NCBI RefSeq assembly: GCF_051195215.1
Contig: NZ_JBNAZM010000012.1
Coordinates: forward strand, 56,680-120,679
Direction: 5' to 3'
Source of the DNA: Arhodomonas sp051195215
GTDB taxonomy: Bacteria; Pseudomonadota; Gammaproteobacteria; Nitrococcales; Nitrococcaceae
Length of the DNA stretch: 64,000 bases
Shown here: positions 24,944-34,107 of the stretch, in pieces
Numbering within the stretch: position 1 is the first letter of the stretch
Layout of the letters: every line of letters starts with the position of its first letter
Program-made: the position numbers and the translations under genes
The notes under the pieces: generated by a model
Database searches by the model: none
What the model was told of the DNA's origin: nothing
What the model saw: only the letters and a program-made list of their open reading frames with translations

Positions 24944-25032
24944 CGCTTGCCCCAACAGTGTTCTTAGCAAGTGGCGCCCGCCACTGAGCACCTCGGCGGA
25001 TAATAGCGAACGTCGGGTATCGGGCGAGGCCG

Positions 25033-25503
25033 TCAGTGGGGGATATAGCGCGAGCGCTTCGCGGTGACCACGCCCGTGTTCACCCCGGCGAAGTTGAGCC
25101 CGCCGAACAGCCGGGCGTATTCGATCTTCATACAGCGGTCCATTACCACCTCCAGCCCGGCGGCACGGGCACGCTCGGCGGCGGCCTCATGGATCACCCC
25201 GATCTGCATCCACACCACCCGCGCGCCAATGGCGATGGCGTCATCGACGATGGGGGGCACGTCCTCGGACTTGCGGAAAATGTCCACCACGTCCACAGGC
25301 TCCGGAATATCGCGCAGGCTGGGGTAGCTACGCTGGCCGAGGATCTCCTCGTGCCCCGGGTTGACCGGAATCACACGGTAGCCGTGGTCGAGCAGGTATT
25401 TCCCGGCGAAATAGCTCGGGCGGTGCCACTTGGGCGACAGGCCCACCACGGCGATGGTGCGGTTTTCGGCCAGAATTCGGCGCAGGGTGGCAATATCCGT
25501 CAT
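25033..25503 (-). CDS. CoA-binding protein, YccU family
   Basis: The 156-residue protein is a Rossmann-type CoA-binding domain like that of succinyl-CoA synthetase alpha subunits. Visible motifs are TIAVVGLSPKWHRPSYFAGKYL, GYRVIPVNPGHEEILG, VDVVDIFRKSEDVPPIVDDA and VVWMQIGVIHEAAA, with a final MKIEYARLFGGLNFAGVNTGV. Homologues are usually 135-150 residues and have no settled role. It is a single gene, upstream of and in the same direction as metY but separated by 89 bp. Confidence 0.92.
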   Translation of the reverse strand: MTDIATLRRILAENRTIAVVGLSPKWHRPSYFAGKYLLDHGYRVIPVNPGHEEILGQRSYPSLRDIPEPVDVVDIFRKSEDVPPIVDDAIAIGARVVWMQIGVIHEAAAERARAAGLEVVMDRCMKIEYARLFGGLNFAGVNTGVVTAKRSRYIPH

Positions 25504-25636
25504 GGTGCTCCGCTCGCGGTCGGCAGTAATTGCCGGTCAGTCGCTCGGTGCCCGCGAGCATACCCCGAAGCCGCGAAGGCGGACACCCCCCGGGTATTTG
25601 CGGTAGATTACGGCCTTTTCGTCAGTGCCCAGCTGC

Positions 25637-27475
25637 ATGAGCATGCATCCATCGCCGGAAACCCTGCCCGCCGACGAGCGCGATGCGCCACTGCGCGTAT
25701 TGCGGGAGACGTTCGGTTACGAAGCATTTCGTGGCCGTCAGCGCGAAGTCATCGACGCGGTCACCGGCGGCCGTCATGCGCTGGCGCTCATGCCCACCGG
25801 CGGTGGCAAGTCGCTGTGCTACCAGATCCCGGCGCTGCTGCGCAACGGCACGGCGGTGGTGGTGTCGCCACTCATTGCGCTCATGCGCGACCAGGTGGAA
25901 GCGCTGCGCCATTACGGCGTGCGAGCGGCCTATCTGAACTCCGCCATGGATCCCCGCGACCGGCGCGAGTGCGAGCGCGCGCTCGCCGCCGGCGAGCTCG
26001 ATCTGCTCTACGTTGCCCCGGAACGGTTGCTCACCGACGCGCTTCTGGCCACGCTAGAGCGCATTCCGCTGGCTCTGTTCGCCATCGACGAAGCCCACTG
26101 CGTTTCCCAGTGGGGGCACGATTTCCGGCCGGAATACATGCAGCTCGGCCAGCTCGCCGAGCGCTTTCCGCACACACCGATGGTCGCACTCACGGCCACC
26201 GCGGACGCCCGTACCCGCTCGGAGATCCTGCAGCGGCTGCTGCCCGCGGGCGCGGAGACGTTCGTCGCCAGCTTCGACCGGCCCAATATCCGCTATCGCG
26301 TACGCCTGAAGGAGCGGGCACGCCAGCAACTCTTCGAGTTCATCCAGGACGCCCACCCCGGTGAATCGGGCATCGTCTACTGTATGACCCGCCGGGCCAC
26401 GGAAGAGGTGGCCGCCTGGCTGTCGGAGCGCGGCGTCCGCGCCGTGCCCTACCACGCAGGCCTCTCCGGGGAGACTCGCGAATTCAACCAGGAGCGGTTT
26501 CTGCGTGAGGACGGGTTGATCGTGGTCGCAACCGTGGCCTTCGGCATGGGTATCGACAAGCCTGACGTGCGCTTCGTCGTCCACATGGATCTGCCCAAGA
26601 GCCTGGAAGCGTATTACCAGGAAACCGGCCGCGCAGGCCGCGACGGCCTGCCCTCCGACGCCCTGCTGCTGTATGGCAGCCAGGACGTCTATCGCGTACG
26701 CGCCATGCTCGAGAGCTCAGAGGCGGACCTGCGCCACAAACACGCTGAGCGCCAGCGTCTCGAGGCGCTGCTGGGCTTCTGCGAGCAAACCGGTTGCCGG
26801 CGTCAGGGCCTGCTCGCCTGGTTCGACGAGGCGCATCCGGGCGCCTGCGGCAATTGTGACAACTGCCTGGAGCCGCCGGAAACCTGGGACGCCACCGAGC
26901 CCGCCCGCATGGTGCTCTCGTGCATCTACCGCACCGGCCAGCGCTTCGGCGCCAACCATGTCATCGACGTGCTCCTCGGCAGTAGTGCCGACCGCATCCG
27001 CCGGCTGGGCCATGATCAACTGTCGACCTACGGCATCGGGCGGGAGTACCCACGCAGCGTGTGGCAGTCGATCGTCCGGCAGTTGCTCGCGCAGGGCTTC
27101 ATTCGCCCCGACCCGGAAGGTCACGGAGGACTGTGCCTCGCCGAGGAATGCCGCTCGCTGCTGCGTGGCGAACGCCAGCTCGTCCTGCGGCGGGATACCC
27201 GGAGCTCGCGGAAAAAACGCGCCCGCACCGGCGACGGCGCCAGTGCCCAGATCGACCCGGCGGACCGCGACGACTGGGAAGCGCTGCGTGCCTGCCGGCG
27301 AGAGATCGCTGACGCCGAGGGCGTACCGCCCTACGTGGTCTTCCACGACGCGACGCTGCTGGCGATGCTTCAGGTCAGGCCGGCGACGCTCGAGGAGATG
27401 GCGAGCGTCAGCGGCGTCGGCCGGCACAAGCTGGAACGCTATGGGGAGGCGTTTCTGCGCGTTTTCAACGGCTGA
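25637..27475 (+). CDS. recQ: ATP-dependent DNA helicase RecQ
   Basis: RecQ unwinds DNA 3' to 5' in recombination and fork repair. The 612-residue protein has the RecQ motif 0 (FGYEAFRGRQREVI), Walker A MPTGGGKSLCYQ near 52-63, DEAHCVSQWGHDFRP near 150, motif VI (QETGRAGRDGLPSDALLLY), the zinc-binding region with CGNCDNC near 410, the winged-helix RQC domain and a C-terminal HRDC domain. Several starts are possible: a GTG at 25625 and ATGs at 25637 and 25643; the choice changes at most six residues. Confidence 0.96.
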   Translation: MSMHPSPETLPADERDAPLRVLRETFGYEAFRGRQREVIDAVTGGRHALALMPTGGGKSLCYQIPALLRNGTAVVVSPLIALMRDQVEALRHYGVRAAYLNSAMDPRDRRECERALAAGELDLLYVAPERLLTDALLATLERIPLALFAIDEAHCVSQWGHDFRPEYMQLGQLAERFPHTPMVALTATADARTRSEILQRLLPAGAETFVASFDRPNIRYRVRLKERARQQLFEFIQDAHPGESGIVYCMTRRATEEVAAWLSERGVRAVPYHAGLSGETREFNQERFLREDGLIVVATVAFGMGIDKPDVRFVVHMDLPKSLEAYYQETGRAGRDGLPSDALLLYGSQDVYRVRAMLESSEADLRHKHAERQRLEALLGFCEQTGCRRQGLLAWFDEAHPGACGNCDNCLEPPETWDATEPARMVLSCIYRTGQRFGANHVIDVLLGSSADRIRRLGHDQLSTYGIGREYPRSVWQSIVRQLLAQGFIRPDPEGHGGLCLAEECRSLLRGERQLVLRRDTRSSRKKRARTGDGASAQIDPADRDDWEALRACRREIADAEGVPPYVVFHDATLLAMLQVRPATLEEMASVSGVGRHKLERYGEAFLRVFNG

Positions 27476-27493
27476 CCGCCGACGCCGCGGTCA
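27473..27493. repeat. Inverted repeat spanning the convergent stop codons of recQ and its neighbour
   Basis: TGACCGC (27473-27479) and GCGGTCA (27487-27493) form a perfect 7-bp stem with a 7-base loop. The two arms contain the stop codon of recQ and that of the convergent gene. There is no T-run, so any terminator function is weak or Rho-assisted. Confidence 0.45.
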
Positions 27494-27844
27494 CTCCCTG
27501 ATCCCCGCGCCCGGCGCGACGGCGGACAAGCGATCCGGCCACCATGCACACAGTGTATCCAGGCACCGGGCGAGCGCCTCGTCGAGGCCCGCGCCACGGC
27601 CCTCGCAACGAAGCACCCCACCGCCGCGGAGCTCGAGATCCACGCGGCACCGCACCGCCTCGCCGGCGCACAAGGGCTGCACGAGCACCCGCCCCGGCCA
27701 GTCGCGACCGTCGATACATGCCCGCAGCCGCCGGCGAATGAGCCGATAGCTCGCGCGATTGAGCGGATACCCCGTGGCGTGAATGACGATACGCACGATG
27801 CTCTCCGATGACGCCGCCGATAGCTCGAGCCGCATTGTGCCCAT
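27491..27844 (-). CDS. Diverged HPF/RaiA-like domain protein
   Basis: The 117-residue protein reads IVRIVIHATGYPLNRASYRLIRRRL at the start and has the beta-alpha-beta-beta-beta-alpha order expected for ribosome hibernation factors: a first strand, a basic helix (RRRLRACI), three strands (RVLVQPL, RCRVDLELR, VLRCEGRG), then a second helix (LDEALARCLDTLCAWW). It is less typical than the HPF-family protein at 63602 and lacks some of its conserved residues, so the assignment is a structural guess. It converges on recQ and diverges from the EAL-HDOD gene with 69 bp between starts. Confidence 0.55.
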   Translation of the reverse strand: MGTMRLELSAASSESIVRIVIHATGYPLNRASYRLIRRRLRACIDGRDWPGRVLVQPLCAGEAVRCRVDLELRGGGVLRCEGRGAGLDEALARCLDTLCAWWPDRLSAVAPGAGIRE

Positions 27845-27913
27845 GCGGCATTGCGACGCGGTGACGGCACCAACGCTCGACCACCGCCGACAAGGCGTTT
27901 ATCCTCGGCGGCC

Positions 27914-29131
27914 ATGGGGGATCACATCGCGATAGACGACCGCCTGCTTATCGGCCGGCGCACTCTGCTGGACCGGCAACTGGCACCTGCGGCCTATACC
28001 CTGATCTATCACGATGCCGGCGCCGAAGCGGAGAGCGATCTCGCCGGTGCCCGCCTCGCTGCCAATGCCTTTCTGGAACAGGGGCTGGAACGTCTGACCG
28101 GCAGTCTGCCGGCGTTTCTCAGCGTCAACCGGGCACTCGTCACCGGCCGTGTGGCGCTTCCCCCTGCCCCGCCGACCATCGGCGTGGAGGTAAGCGCGGG
28201 GGCCCTTGCGGATCCAGGCCTGGTCGAGGGCATCCGCGTGCTGAAGGGCGACGGCTACGCCGTAATGCTTCACGTCGACGTCCCCGACGTATCCGAACGA
28301 ACGCTCGCGCTCGCCGACTGGGTACGGCTCGACTATCCCCGTCTCGGAGGCGAGACCCTGCACGCATTGGCCGAAACCCTCGCGGCACGCGAATTTCCGG
28401 TCGCCGCCGGCAATCTGCCGGACTATGTGGCATTCGACCATTGCATGGCGAGCGCCTGTGCGCTCTTCGACGGCCCGTTCCTGACGGCGCCGCGCCTGAT
28501 CACCCGGGCGCCGCTGCCGGCCAACCGTGCGGTGGCGATGGAGCTGGTGGCACGCCTGGAAGATCCCACCTGCGGGATCGCGGACCTGGACGACCTCATT
28601 GCCCAGGATGCGACACTCGCCTACCGGCTATTGCGTTACGTCAACTGCGCCGGTGTCGGCGTACGCCGCGAGGTCGAATCCATTCGCGAGACCATCGTGA
28701 TGCTGGGCGCACGCACGGTGCGTAATCTCGCCACCCTGCTGGTCATGGCGCGGCTCGACCACCCCGCGTCGCGGCCGCTGTTGCTGCTGTCGCTGATACG
28801 GGCCCGCATGTGTGAGCAGGTCGCCGAGCAGACCGGACTCGCCGAGCCCACGGCGGCCTTTACCACTGGACTGCTGTCACTCATCGACGCGTTGATGGAA
28901 CGCCCGATGGTGGAGCTCCTCGACAGTCTGCCGGTGGCTGCCGAGATACGCCTGGCACTGCTCGACCGCGACGGTGGCCTCGGCGAGCTGCTCGAAATCG
29001 CTGTCGGCTTCGAGCGCGGCGACTGGCCCGGGCTGACCGCTCATGTCGGCCACCCGACCCTGCATTCGGAAACCTACGTCAACGCCATTCTCTGGGCCGA
29101 AGACAACTACGAGTTGCTCGCCACCTTATAG
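27914..29131 (+). CDS. EAL-HDOD signalling protein (YuxH type)
   Basis: The 405-residue protein has an N-terminal EAL-like domain (about 1-195) followed by an HDOD domain (about 205-390). The EAL half starts DRLLIGRRTLLDRQL and lacks the metal-binding E-x-L and DDFG-type motifs, so it is probably not a c-di-GMP phosphodiesterase. The HDOD half has ANRAVAMELVARLEDP, LAYRLLRYVNCA and SIRETIVMLGARTVRNLATLLV, as in this family. Such proteins scaffold stress or second-messenger signalling. I took the ATG at 27914; a longer in-frame start would lie in the promoter region. The stop overlaps the convergent ligase by 6 bp. Confidence 0.88.
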   Translation: MGDHIAIDDRLLIGRRTLLDRQLAPAAYTLIYHDAGAEAESDLAGARLAANAFLEQGLERLTGSLPAFLSVNRALVTGRVALPPAPPTIGVEVSAGALADPGLVEGIRVLKGDGYAVMLHVDVPDVSERTLALADWVRLDYPRLGGETLHALAETLAAREFPVAAGNLPDYVAFDHCMASACALFDGPFLTAPRLITRAPLPANRAVAMELVARLEDPTCGIADLDDLIAQDATLAYRLLRYVNCAGVGVRREVESIRETIVMLGARTVRNLATLLVMARLDHPASRPLLLLSLIRARMCEQVAEQTGLAEPTAAFTTGLLSLIDALMERPMVELLDSLPVAAEIRLALLDRDGGLGELLEIAVGFERGDWPGLTAHVGHPTLHSETYVNAILWAEDNYELLATL

Positions 29132-30763
29132 TCGTTCTTCCAGCGCCGTGCGGATACGCTTCTTGTCCACTTTGCCCACGCTGGTCCGTGGAATGGCCTC
29201 CACGACCTCCACGCGATCGGGGACGGCGTACACAGGCAGGCTGGTACTGCCGAGCTGTTCCGAAACCCACTGGCACAGCGCGTCGGACGTCGGGCTCGTC
29301 CCTTCCCGCGCCACCACCATGGCCACCGGCCGCTCGCCCCAGCGCTCGTCGGCCACACCGACCACCGCTGCCTCCGCGACATCCGGATGCCCCAGCAGCA
29401 ACGACTCGACCGCCAGCGACGACACCCACTCCCCGCCCGTCTTGATGACGTCCTTGAGGCGATCGGTGATACGCAGGTAGCCATCAGGATCGAGGACACC
29501 GAGATCGCCCGTATGCAGCCACCCCCCGTGCCAGAGGGCCTCGGAGCGCTCCGGATCATAGAGATAGCCCTGTGTGAGCCAGGGCGCACGCACGACTACC
29601 TCGCCCTGGCTCAAGCCGTCCGCAGGCAGGTCCCGCATCTGCTCGTCGACCACGCGCAGCTGAACCAGCGGAATCGCCCGCCCCGTCTTGCAGCGCTGTG
29701 CGACCTGCTCGTCCACCGCACTCACCCCCGTCATCTCCTGCGGTAGCTGTGCCAGCGTGAGCACCGGGCAGGTTTCGGACAGTCCGTAGCCGCTGAACAC
29801 GTCGATACCGCGCGCCAGCGCTTCGCGACAAAGCGCTGGCGGCATGGCCGCACCGCCGATGATCACCGTCCAGCGCTCCAGGTCGGTGGCCGCCGCATCC
29901 GGATGATCGAGGAGCATGCGCAGAATCGTGGGCACACAGTGCGAGAAGGTAACGCCCTCGCGCCGGATGAGCGCCAGCAATGCACCCGGCTCGTAACGCC
30001 CCGGGTAGACCTGCTTGGCGCCAAGCAACGTCGCCACGTACGGCAGCCCCCATGCATGGACATGAAACATGGGCGTTATGGGCATGTAGACGTCGTCAGG
30101 GTTGAACCGCCCCTGCCCCGATCCGGCACAGGCTGCCTGGACGGCGAATGTGTGCAGCATGAGCTGGCGGTGACTGAAGTACACGCCCTTGGGCTCGCCG
30201 GTGGTGCCCGTGGTATAGAACGTCGTCGCGCGCGCATCCTCACCGATCTCGGGAAACCGGTAGTCGCCGGCCGGACCGGTCACCAGCCGTTCGTAGTCGT
30301 CATCGAAACCGTCGGGCAGCGAGCGCTCTTCGTCGTCCATGATCACGAGCGCACGAACAGTGCGCATCCGGTCGCGGAGGTCCTCGATCAACGGCAGGAA
30401 TTCGCGATTGACCAGAATCACGTCATCCTGTGCGTGATTGATCGTGTAGAGGATCTGCTCCGGGGACAGGCGCACGTTCACCATGTGCAGCACCGCGCCC
30501 ATCATGGGTACGGCGAAGAAGCACTCCAGGTAGCGATGCGTATCCCAGTCGAGCACGGCCACCGTGTCACCTGGCGACACCCCGAGCCGGTGCAGCCCCG
30601 CTGCCAGGCGATGCACGCGATCGCCGAGATCGCTGTAGGTCAGTCGACGCTCGCCGCTGACGATTTCCTGCCCGCTGTGCGCAGCCACCGCACCGTCGAG
30701 CAGGGCACCGAGCGTGAGGGGGTAACGATGCGCTGACGTCGTGCGCGGAATGCTCGATTCCAT
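29126..30763 (-). CDS. Acyl-CoA ligase (AMP-forming)
   Basis: The 545-residue protein is an ANL-superfamily ligase. The P-loop motif TTFYTTGTTGEPKGVYFSH, the FSGYGLSETCPVL segment, HTGDLGVLDPDGYLRITDRLKDVIKTGGEWVSS-like hinge with the catalytic region near the C-terminus (RTSVGKVDKKRI, catalytic Lys) are present. Sequence style matches medium- or long-chain fatty-acid ligases such as those called FadD or AlkK. The ATG at 30763 has GAGGA upstream. A MarR regulator starts 388 bp away on the other strand and an enoyl-CoA hydratase follows, so the three probably serve acyl-CoA catabolism. Confidence 0.92.
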   Translation of the reverse strand: MESSIPRTTSAHRYPLTLGALLDGAVAAHSGQEIVSGERRLTYSDLGDRVHRLAAGLHRLGVSPGDTVAVLDWDTHRYLECFFAVPMMGAVLHMVNVRLSPEQILYTINHAQDDVILVNREFLPLIEDLRDRMRTVRALVIMDDEERSLPDGFDDDYERLVTGPAGDYRFPEIGEDARATTFYTTGTTGEPKGVYFSHRQLMLHTFAVQAACAGSGQGRFNPDDVYMPITPMFHVHAWGLPYVATLLGAKQVYPGRYEPGALLALIRREGVTFSHCVPTILRMLLDHPDAAATDLERWTVIIGGAAMPPALCREALARGIDVFSGYGLSETCPVLTLAQLPQEMTGVSAVDEQVAQRCKTGRAIPLVQLRVVDEQMRDLPADGLSQGEVVVRAPWLTQGYLYDPERSEALWHGGWLHTGDLGVLDPDGYLRITDRLKDVIKTGGEWVSSLAVESLLLGHPDVAEAAVVGVADERWGERPVAMVVAREGTSPTSDALCQWVSEQLGSTSLPVYAVPDRVEVVEAIPRTSVGKVDKKRIRTALEERL

Positions 30764-31151
30764 GACGGCTGTCCTCCTCGTCCTTGTATCGCGGACGCCC
30801 ACGGCGGCCGACGTTACCAGTCTTCTCCGAAAGCCCTGTCATATATCAGAGCGGCCCGGCGGCAAGGCCACAAACGCCCTGGGACGTGGCACGGCCGACG
30901 ACCGGGCTGACGGGTGCGGCCAACACCGCCCGCTCCACACCTCGCGCTGCGGCGCGCAGACCGACTGCCGCATGACCGGATCTCCGGGAAGACCAGTATC
31001 CGCAAAGGTGGCAGCTCGTCGTGCCGCCGGCAAGCCGGGCTCGATACCTTGAGCCGACGGGGGACCGCCACCATCCCTGAGACAGAGGGAGGTGGCGGAC
31101 AGCCACATCCGGTTTTGCCGCAGACGTCCATACCGCTATGCTGATGCGCCC
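30764..31151. other. Divergent promoter region between acyl-CoA ligase and MarR gene
   Basis: No convincing gene is seen in these 388 bases. An AT-rich patch near 30837-30850 (around TCATATATCA) may hold the ligase promoter: on the minus strand TTGCCG and TATGAC are 16 bp apart. I found no palindrome matching the one at 32413. Confidence 0.35.
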
Positions 31152-31598
31152 ATGAGTCGCTATAACTGCTACACCGCACCATTCGCCCATGTCGTCCGGG
31201 CGCTCGCCGAAGCCTGGCAGGCCTTCGAGCAGCACGCGGGCGAGCACATCCGGGCAACAGGGCTGAGCGCGCCGCAGTTCGACGTCGTCTGCACCCTTGG
31301 CAATACCCAGGGGATGACCTTCTCGGAGCTCGGCCAGCACACGCTCATCTACAAAACCACCCTCACCGGCGTCGTCGACCGCCTGGAGCAGAAGGGGCTG
31401 GTGGAACGAGTTCCCTGCGAGGAGGATCGCCGGTGCGTCTATGTGCGCCTGACCGACGAGGGCTCTGAGCTCTTCCAGCGTATTTTCCCGGCACACATCG
31501 ACCATCTCGCCGATCGGTTCGGCCGCATGAGCGACGAGGAGATCGCCGAGACCGAACGCGTCCTCCGGCGCCTGGCGCGTACCCTCGAAGAACCCTGA
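31152..31598 (+). CDS. MarR-family transcriptional regulator
   Basis: The 148-residue protein has the MarR fold: an N-terminal dimerisation helix, the winged-helix in GMTFSELGQHTLIYKTTLTGVVDRLEQKGLVERVPCEEDRRCVYVRLTDEG-type order, and a C-terminal helix (SDEEIAETERVLRRLARTL). The DRR wing motif is classical. The start at 31152 gives a standard length. It lies between a divergent acyl-CoA ligase and a convergent enoyl-CoA hydratase, 6 bp between stops, so it may sense an acyl-CoA or aromatic acid; ligand unknown. Confidence 0.9.
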   Translation: MSRYNCYTAPFAHVVRALAEAWQAFEQHAGEHIRATGLSAPQFDVVCTLGNTQGMTFSELGQHTLIYKTTLTGVVDRLEQKGLVERVPCEEDRRCVYVRLTDEGSELFQRIFPAHIDHLADRFGRMSDEEIAETERVLRRLARTLEEP

Positions 31599-31604
31599 CA
31601 GGCA

Positions 31605-32375
31605 CTACCGGCGGCGATCGAGAAAGCCGTCGATGCCCGACCGGGCGTCCGGCTCCATCATGTTCTCCGCCATGACCCGGCTCGCGTATGCGTACGCCTC
31701 GGGCAACACCATGCCGAGCTGGCGGTAGAACATCCGCTTGCCCAGCCGTAGCGCGGGCGGTGACTTTTCAGTGATCGTAGCCGCCAGCGTCATCACCTCG
31801 TCCGCTAGAGACTCATCCGGCACGGCACGATTGATCAGACCGATTTCCGCGGCGGTGGCGGCATCGATGAACTCTCCGGTGAGCAGCATCTCCATCGCGT
31901 GCTTGGGGCTGACGTTGCGCCCCACCGCCACGGATGGCGTGCTGCAGAACAGCCCGAGATTGATCCCCGAGGTGGCCAGACGCGCGGACGCCGCGGCGAT
32001 TGCAAGGTCGCAGGCAGCCACGAGCTGGCAACCGGCGCCGGTAGCGATGCCCTGCACCTGCGCGATCACCGGCTGCGGCAGTTCATGAATCGCCAGCATC
32101 ATGTCGCTGCATGCATTGAACAGCGCCTCGTGATCCGCCTCGCATTCGCCCTCGCGAACCTCCCCCAGATCATGTCCGACGGAAAACGCCCTGCCCTCGG
32201 CGGCGATGATCACGACCCGCACCGCATCATCCCCGGCGGCGGCGGTGAGCGCTTCGTGCAGATCGGCGATTAGCGCACGTGTGAGCGGGTTGTAACGCTG
32301 CGGACAGGCGAGTGTCAGGGTCAGGATGCCCGCCTCGAATGCCTGGCGCAGCGGCTGCTGTACGTCTCGATCCAT
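31605..32375 (-). CDS. Enoyl-CoA hydratase/isomerase family protein
   Basis: The 256-residue protein is a crotonase. It has the CoA/oxyanion motifs AEGRAFSVGHDLGEV and QVQGIATGAGCQLVAACDLAIA, then ATSGINLGLFCSTPSVAVGRNV and the typical C-terminal DGFLDRRR. The catalytic Glu pair of classical enoyl-CoA hydratases is not obvious (Gln or Gly at those places), so isomerase, hydrolase or other crotonase chemistry is possible. The ATG at 32375 has GGAGGA upstream. A palindrome lies 38 bp upstream of the start and may be bound by the nearby MarR protein. Confidence 0.88.
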   Translation of the reverse strand: MDRDVQQPLRQAFEAGILTLTLACPQRYNPLTRALIADLHEALTAAAGDDAVRVVIIAAEGRAFSVGHDLGEVREGECEADHEALFNACSDMMLAIHELPQPVIAQVQGIATGAGCQLVAACDLAIAAASARLATSGINLGLFCSTPSVAVGRNVSPKHAMEMLLTGEFIDAATAAEIGLINRAVPDESLADEVMTLAATITEKSPPALRLGKRMFYRQLGMVLPEAYAYASRVMAENMMEPDARSGIDGFLDRRR

Positions 32376-32412
32376 GCTCTCCTCCACTGGGCGTCGCCAT
32401 GCCCTTGTACTC

Positions 32413-32434
32413 AGTATGACGATTGACTCATACT
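32413..32434. promoter_or_regulatory. Operator-like palindrome upstream of the enoyl-CoA hydratase gene
   Basis: AGTATGA (32413-32419) and TCATACT (32428-32434) form a perfect 7-bp inverted repeat with an 8-base spacer. Size and symmetry fit a MarR or similar dimer, and it would overlap the promoter of the enoyl-CoA hydratase gene. The rest of 32376-32752 shows no gene. Confidence 0.6.
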
Positions 32435-32752
32435 ATCGTGCATCCGGAATCGCAAGACGAACCGGCGTCAGCAATGCGACACCGTTGTCGCTTGCGCGCG
32501 GTCGTCTCCGTTCCGATTCCGGATGTTAGGGGTCAAGGGATCATTCATGGGCCCGATGGCATATCTCGCCACGGGTCATCCATTTCACCCGCATCACGCC
32601 CGTGACGATCAGGCCGTGCCACGCGTGGCCGGCGACACCGGGCCCCGCAACGGGGTACCGCGGACCGTTACCACGGAAAGGCTCGCTCGCCCTCGCGAAC
32701 CGGGCAGCGCCAGCCCCGCGTCCACGGGCGTGGACGGGACGGCTGTGCGTGC

Positions 32753-34093
32753 ATGAACGAAATACTGATCGGACTCAAACGCTCCAAACGCAACCTGCTC
32801 TCGCCATTGTTATGGCGGGTCCGCATCGTTTTCTGGTTGGCCTCGATCATCGTCGGCGTCAGCGCCGTGGCCTTCGCCCTCACCGCCGATTTCGCTCAGC
32901 ACCTGCACGATCGACTCCTGCTCGACTCAACCTGGCTAAGCCTCGTGGCGACTCCGCTGGGACTCGGCGCGCTAGTCTGGCTGACCGAACGCTGGATTCC
33001 CGCCGCCGCCGGCAGCGGCGTCCCCCAGGCCATCGCCTCCCTGCAGGTCGGCACCGGTGACCCGCTACGCCGCCGGCTGCTGTCACCCGTGGTGGCACTG
33101 GCAAAGATGGCGCTCACCTTTGTCGGCCTGGTGCTCGGTGCATCCATAGGGCGCGAAGGGCCCACCATCCACGTGGGCGCCGCGGTGATGCATCTCGCCG
33201 GGCGGATTGGACGATTTCCGGCGCATTACCTGGAGAAGGGGCTCATTCTGGCCGGCGGAGCGGCGGGGCTGTCCGCCGCATTCAACACCCCCCTCGCCGG
33301 CATCGTCTTCGCGATCGAGGAACTCCACCGTGACTACGAAGAAGGCACCAGCGGGCTGGTGCTGTTATCGGTGATCCTCGCCGGTCTGACGTCACTGTTC
33401 CTGGTGGGGGATTACTCCTATTTCGGCGCGATCGACACGTCTTTGCCCCAGGACGCGAGCTGGCTCGCAGTCCCGGTTTGCGGCGTCATCGGCGGCCTCG
33501 CCGGCGGCCTGTTCTCGTGGAGCATACAGGTGGGCAGCCGCCGTCTCGGGCCCGTGCGCCGGGCCCGTCCATTGCTCTTCGGCATCGGCTGCGGCCTGAT
33601 CATCGCCGTGCTCGGCCTGGTCTCCGACGGTCACACGTATGGCACCGGCTACGAGCAGGCGAAGACACTGCTCGCCGAGGGCATGAGTGCTTCCGCCGGC
33701 AACGCGCTGAGTGCACCGCTGGTGCCGGTGGAGAAGTTCATCGCTACGGCGGTGTCGTATCTGAGCGGCATCCCGGGCGGTCTGTTCTCGCCGAGCCTGG
33801 CGACCGGCGCAGAACTGGGCGGCGCCCTGACACACCTGCTGCCGTTCGTGCCGGTGAGCACGATCATCCTGCTGAGCATGGCCGCCTACTTCTCGGGCGT
33901 CGTCCAGACCCCCATTACCACCTTCGTCGTGGTCATGGAAATGACGGACAACAATGGCCTCGTCGTGCCGTTGATGGCCACGAGCATGATCGCTTTCGGG
34001 GTCTCGCGCGCGATCTGTCCGTACCCCATCTACCACGCCCTCGCCAAGGCGTTCCTGCCGGAAACCCGCGGCACCGCGCGGCAGGCGCCCTGA
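32753..34093 (+). CDS. ClC-family chloride channel or H+/Cl- antiporter
   Basis: The 446-residue protein has about ten membrane segments and all ClC selectivity motifs: GSGVPQAIA (GSGIP-type), GREGPTIHVGAAV (GREGP), and GIPGGLFSPSLATGAELG (GxFxP), plus a helix-R region near the C-terminus. The GREGP glutamate (gating Glu) is present. By analogy it exchanges chloride for protons, helping acid resistance or osmotic balance; a halophile could use it for chloride handling. It lacks CBS domains. It is a single gene. Confidence 0.94.
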   Translation: MNEILIGLKRSKRNLLSPLLWRVRIVFWLASIIVGVSAVAFALTADFAQHLHDRLLLDSTWLSLVATPLGLGALVWLTERWIPAAAGSGVPQAIASLQVGTGDPLRRRLLSPVVALAKMALTFVGLVLGASIGREGPTIHVGAAVMHLAGRIGRFPAHYLEKGLILAGGAAGLSAAFNTPLAGIVFAIEELHRDYEEGTSGLVLLSVILAGLTSLFLVGDYSYFGAIDTSLPQDASWLAVPVCGVIGGLAGGLFSWSIQVGSRRLGPVRRARPLLFGIGCGLIIAVLGLVSDGHTYGTGYEQAKTLLAEGMSASAGNALSAPLVPVEKFIATAVSYLSGIPGGLFSPSLATGAELGGALTHLLPFVPVSTIILLSMAAYFSGVVQTPITTFVVVMEMTDNNGLVVPLMATSMIAFGVSRAICPYPIYHALAKAFLPETRGTARQAP

Positions 34094-34107
34094 AGCCGTC
34101 TACAGGT

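Noticed and set aside
23405..24967. 520-residue open frame on the plus strand opposite metY
   Set aside because: No recognisable domain and fully antisense to a convincing PLP enzyme gene.
24944..25032. Possible SAM-responsive riboswitch before metY because of a hairpin (AGTGGC-GGGC-GCCACT)
   Set aside because: The conserved bases of SAM-I, SAM-II or SAH riboswitches are not present; only a single hairpin is visible.
25036..26364. 442-residue frame spanning the CoA-binding gene, its upstream region and recQ
   Set aside because: Crosses two real genes in wrong frames and has no domain.
32423..32752. Small frames upstream of the ClC gene
   Set aside because: They overlap the palindrome and have no ribosome site or conserved motif.
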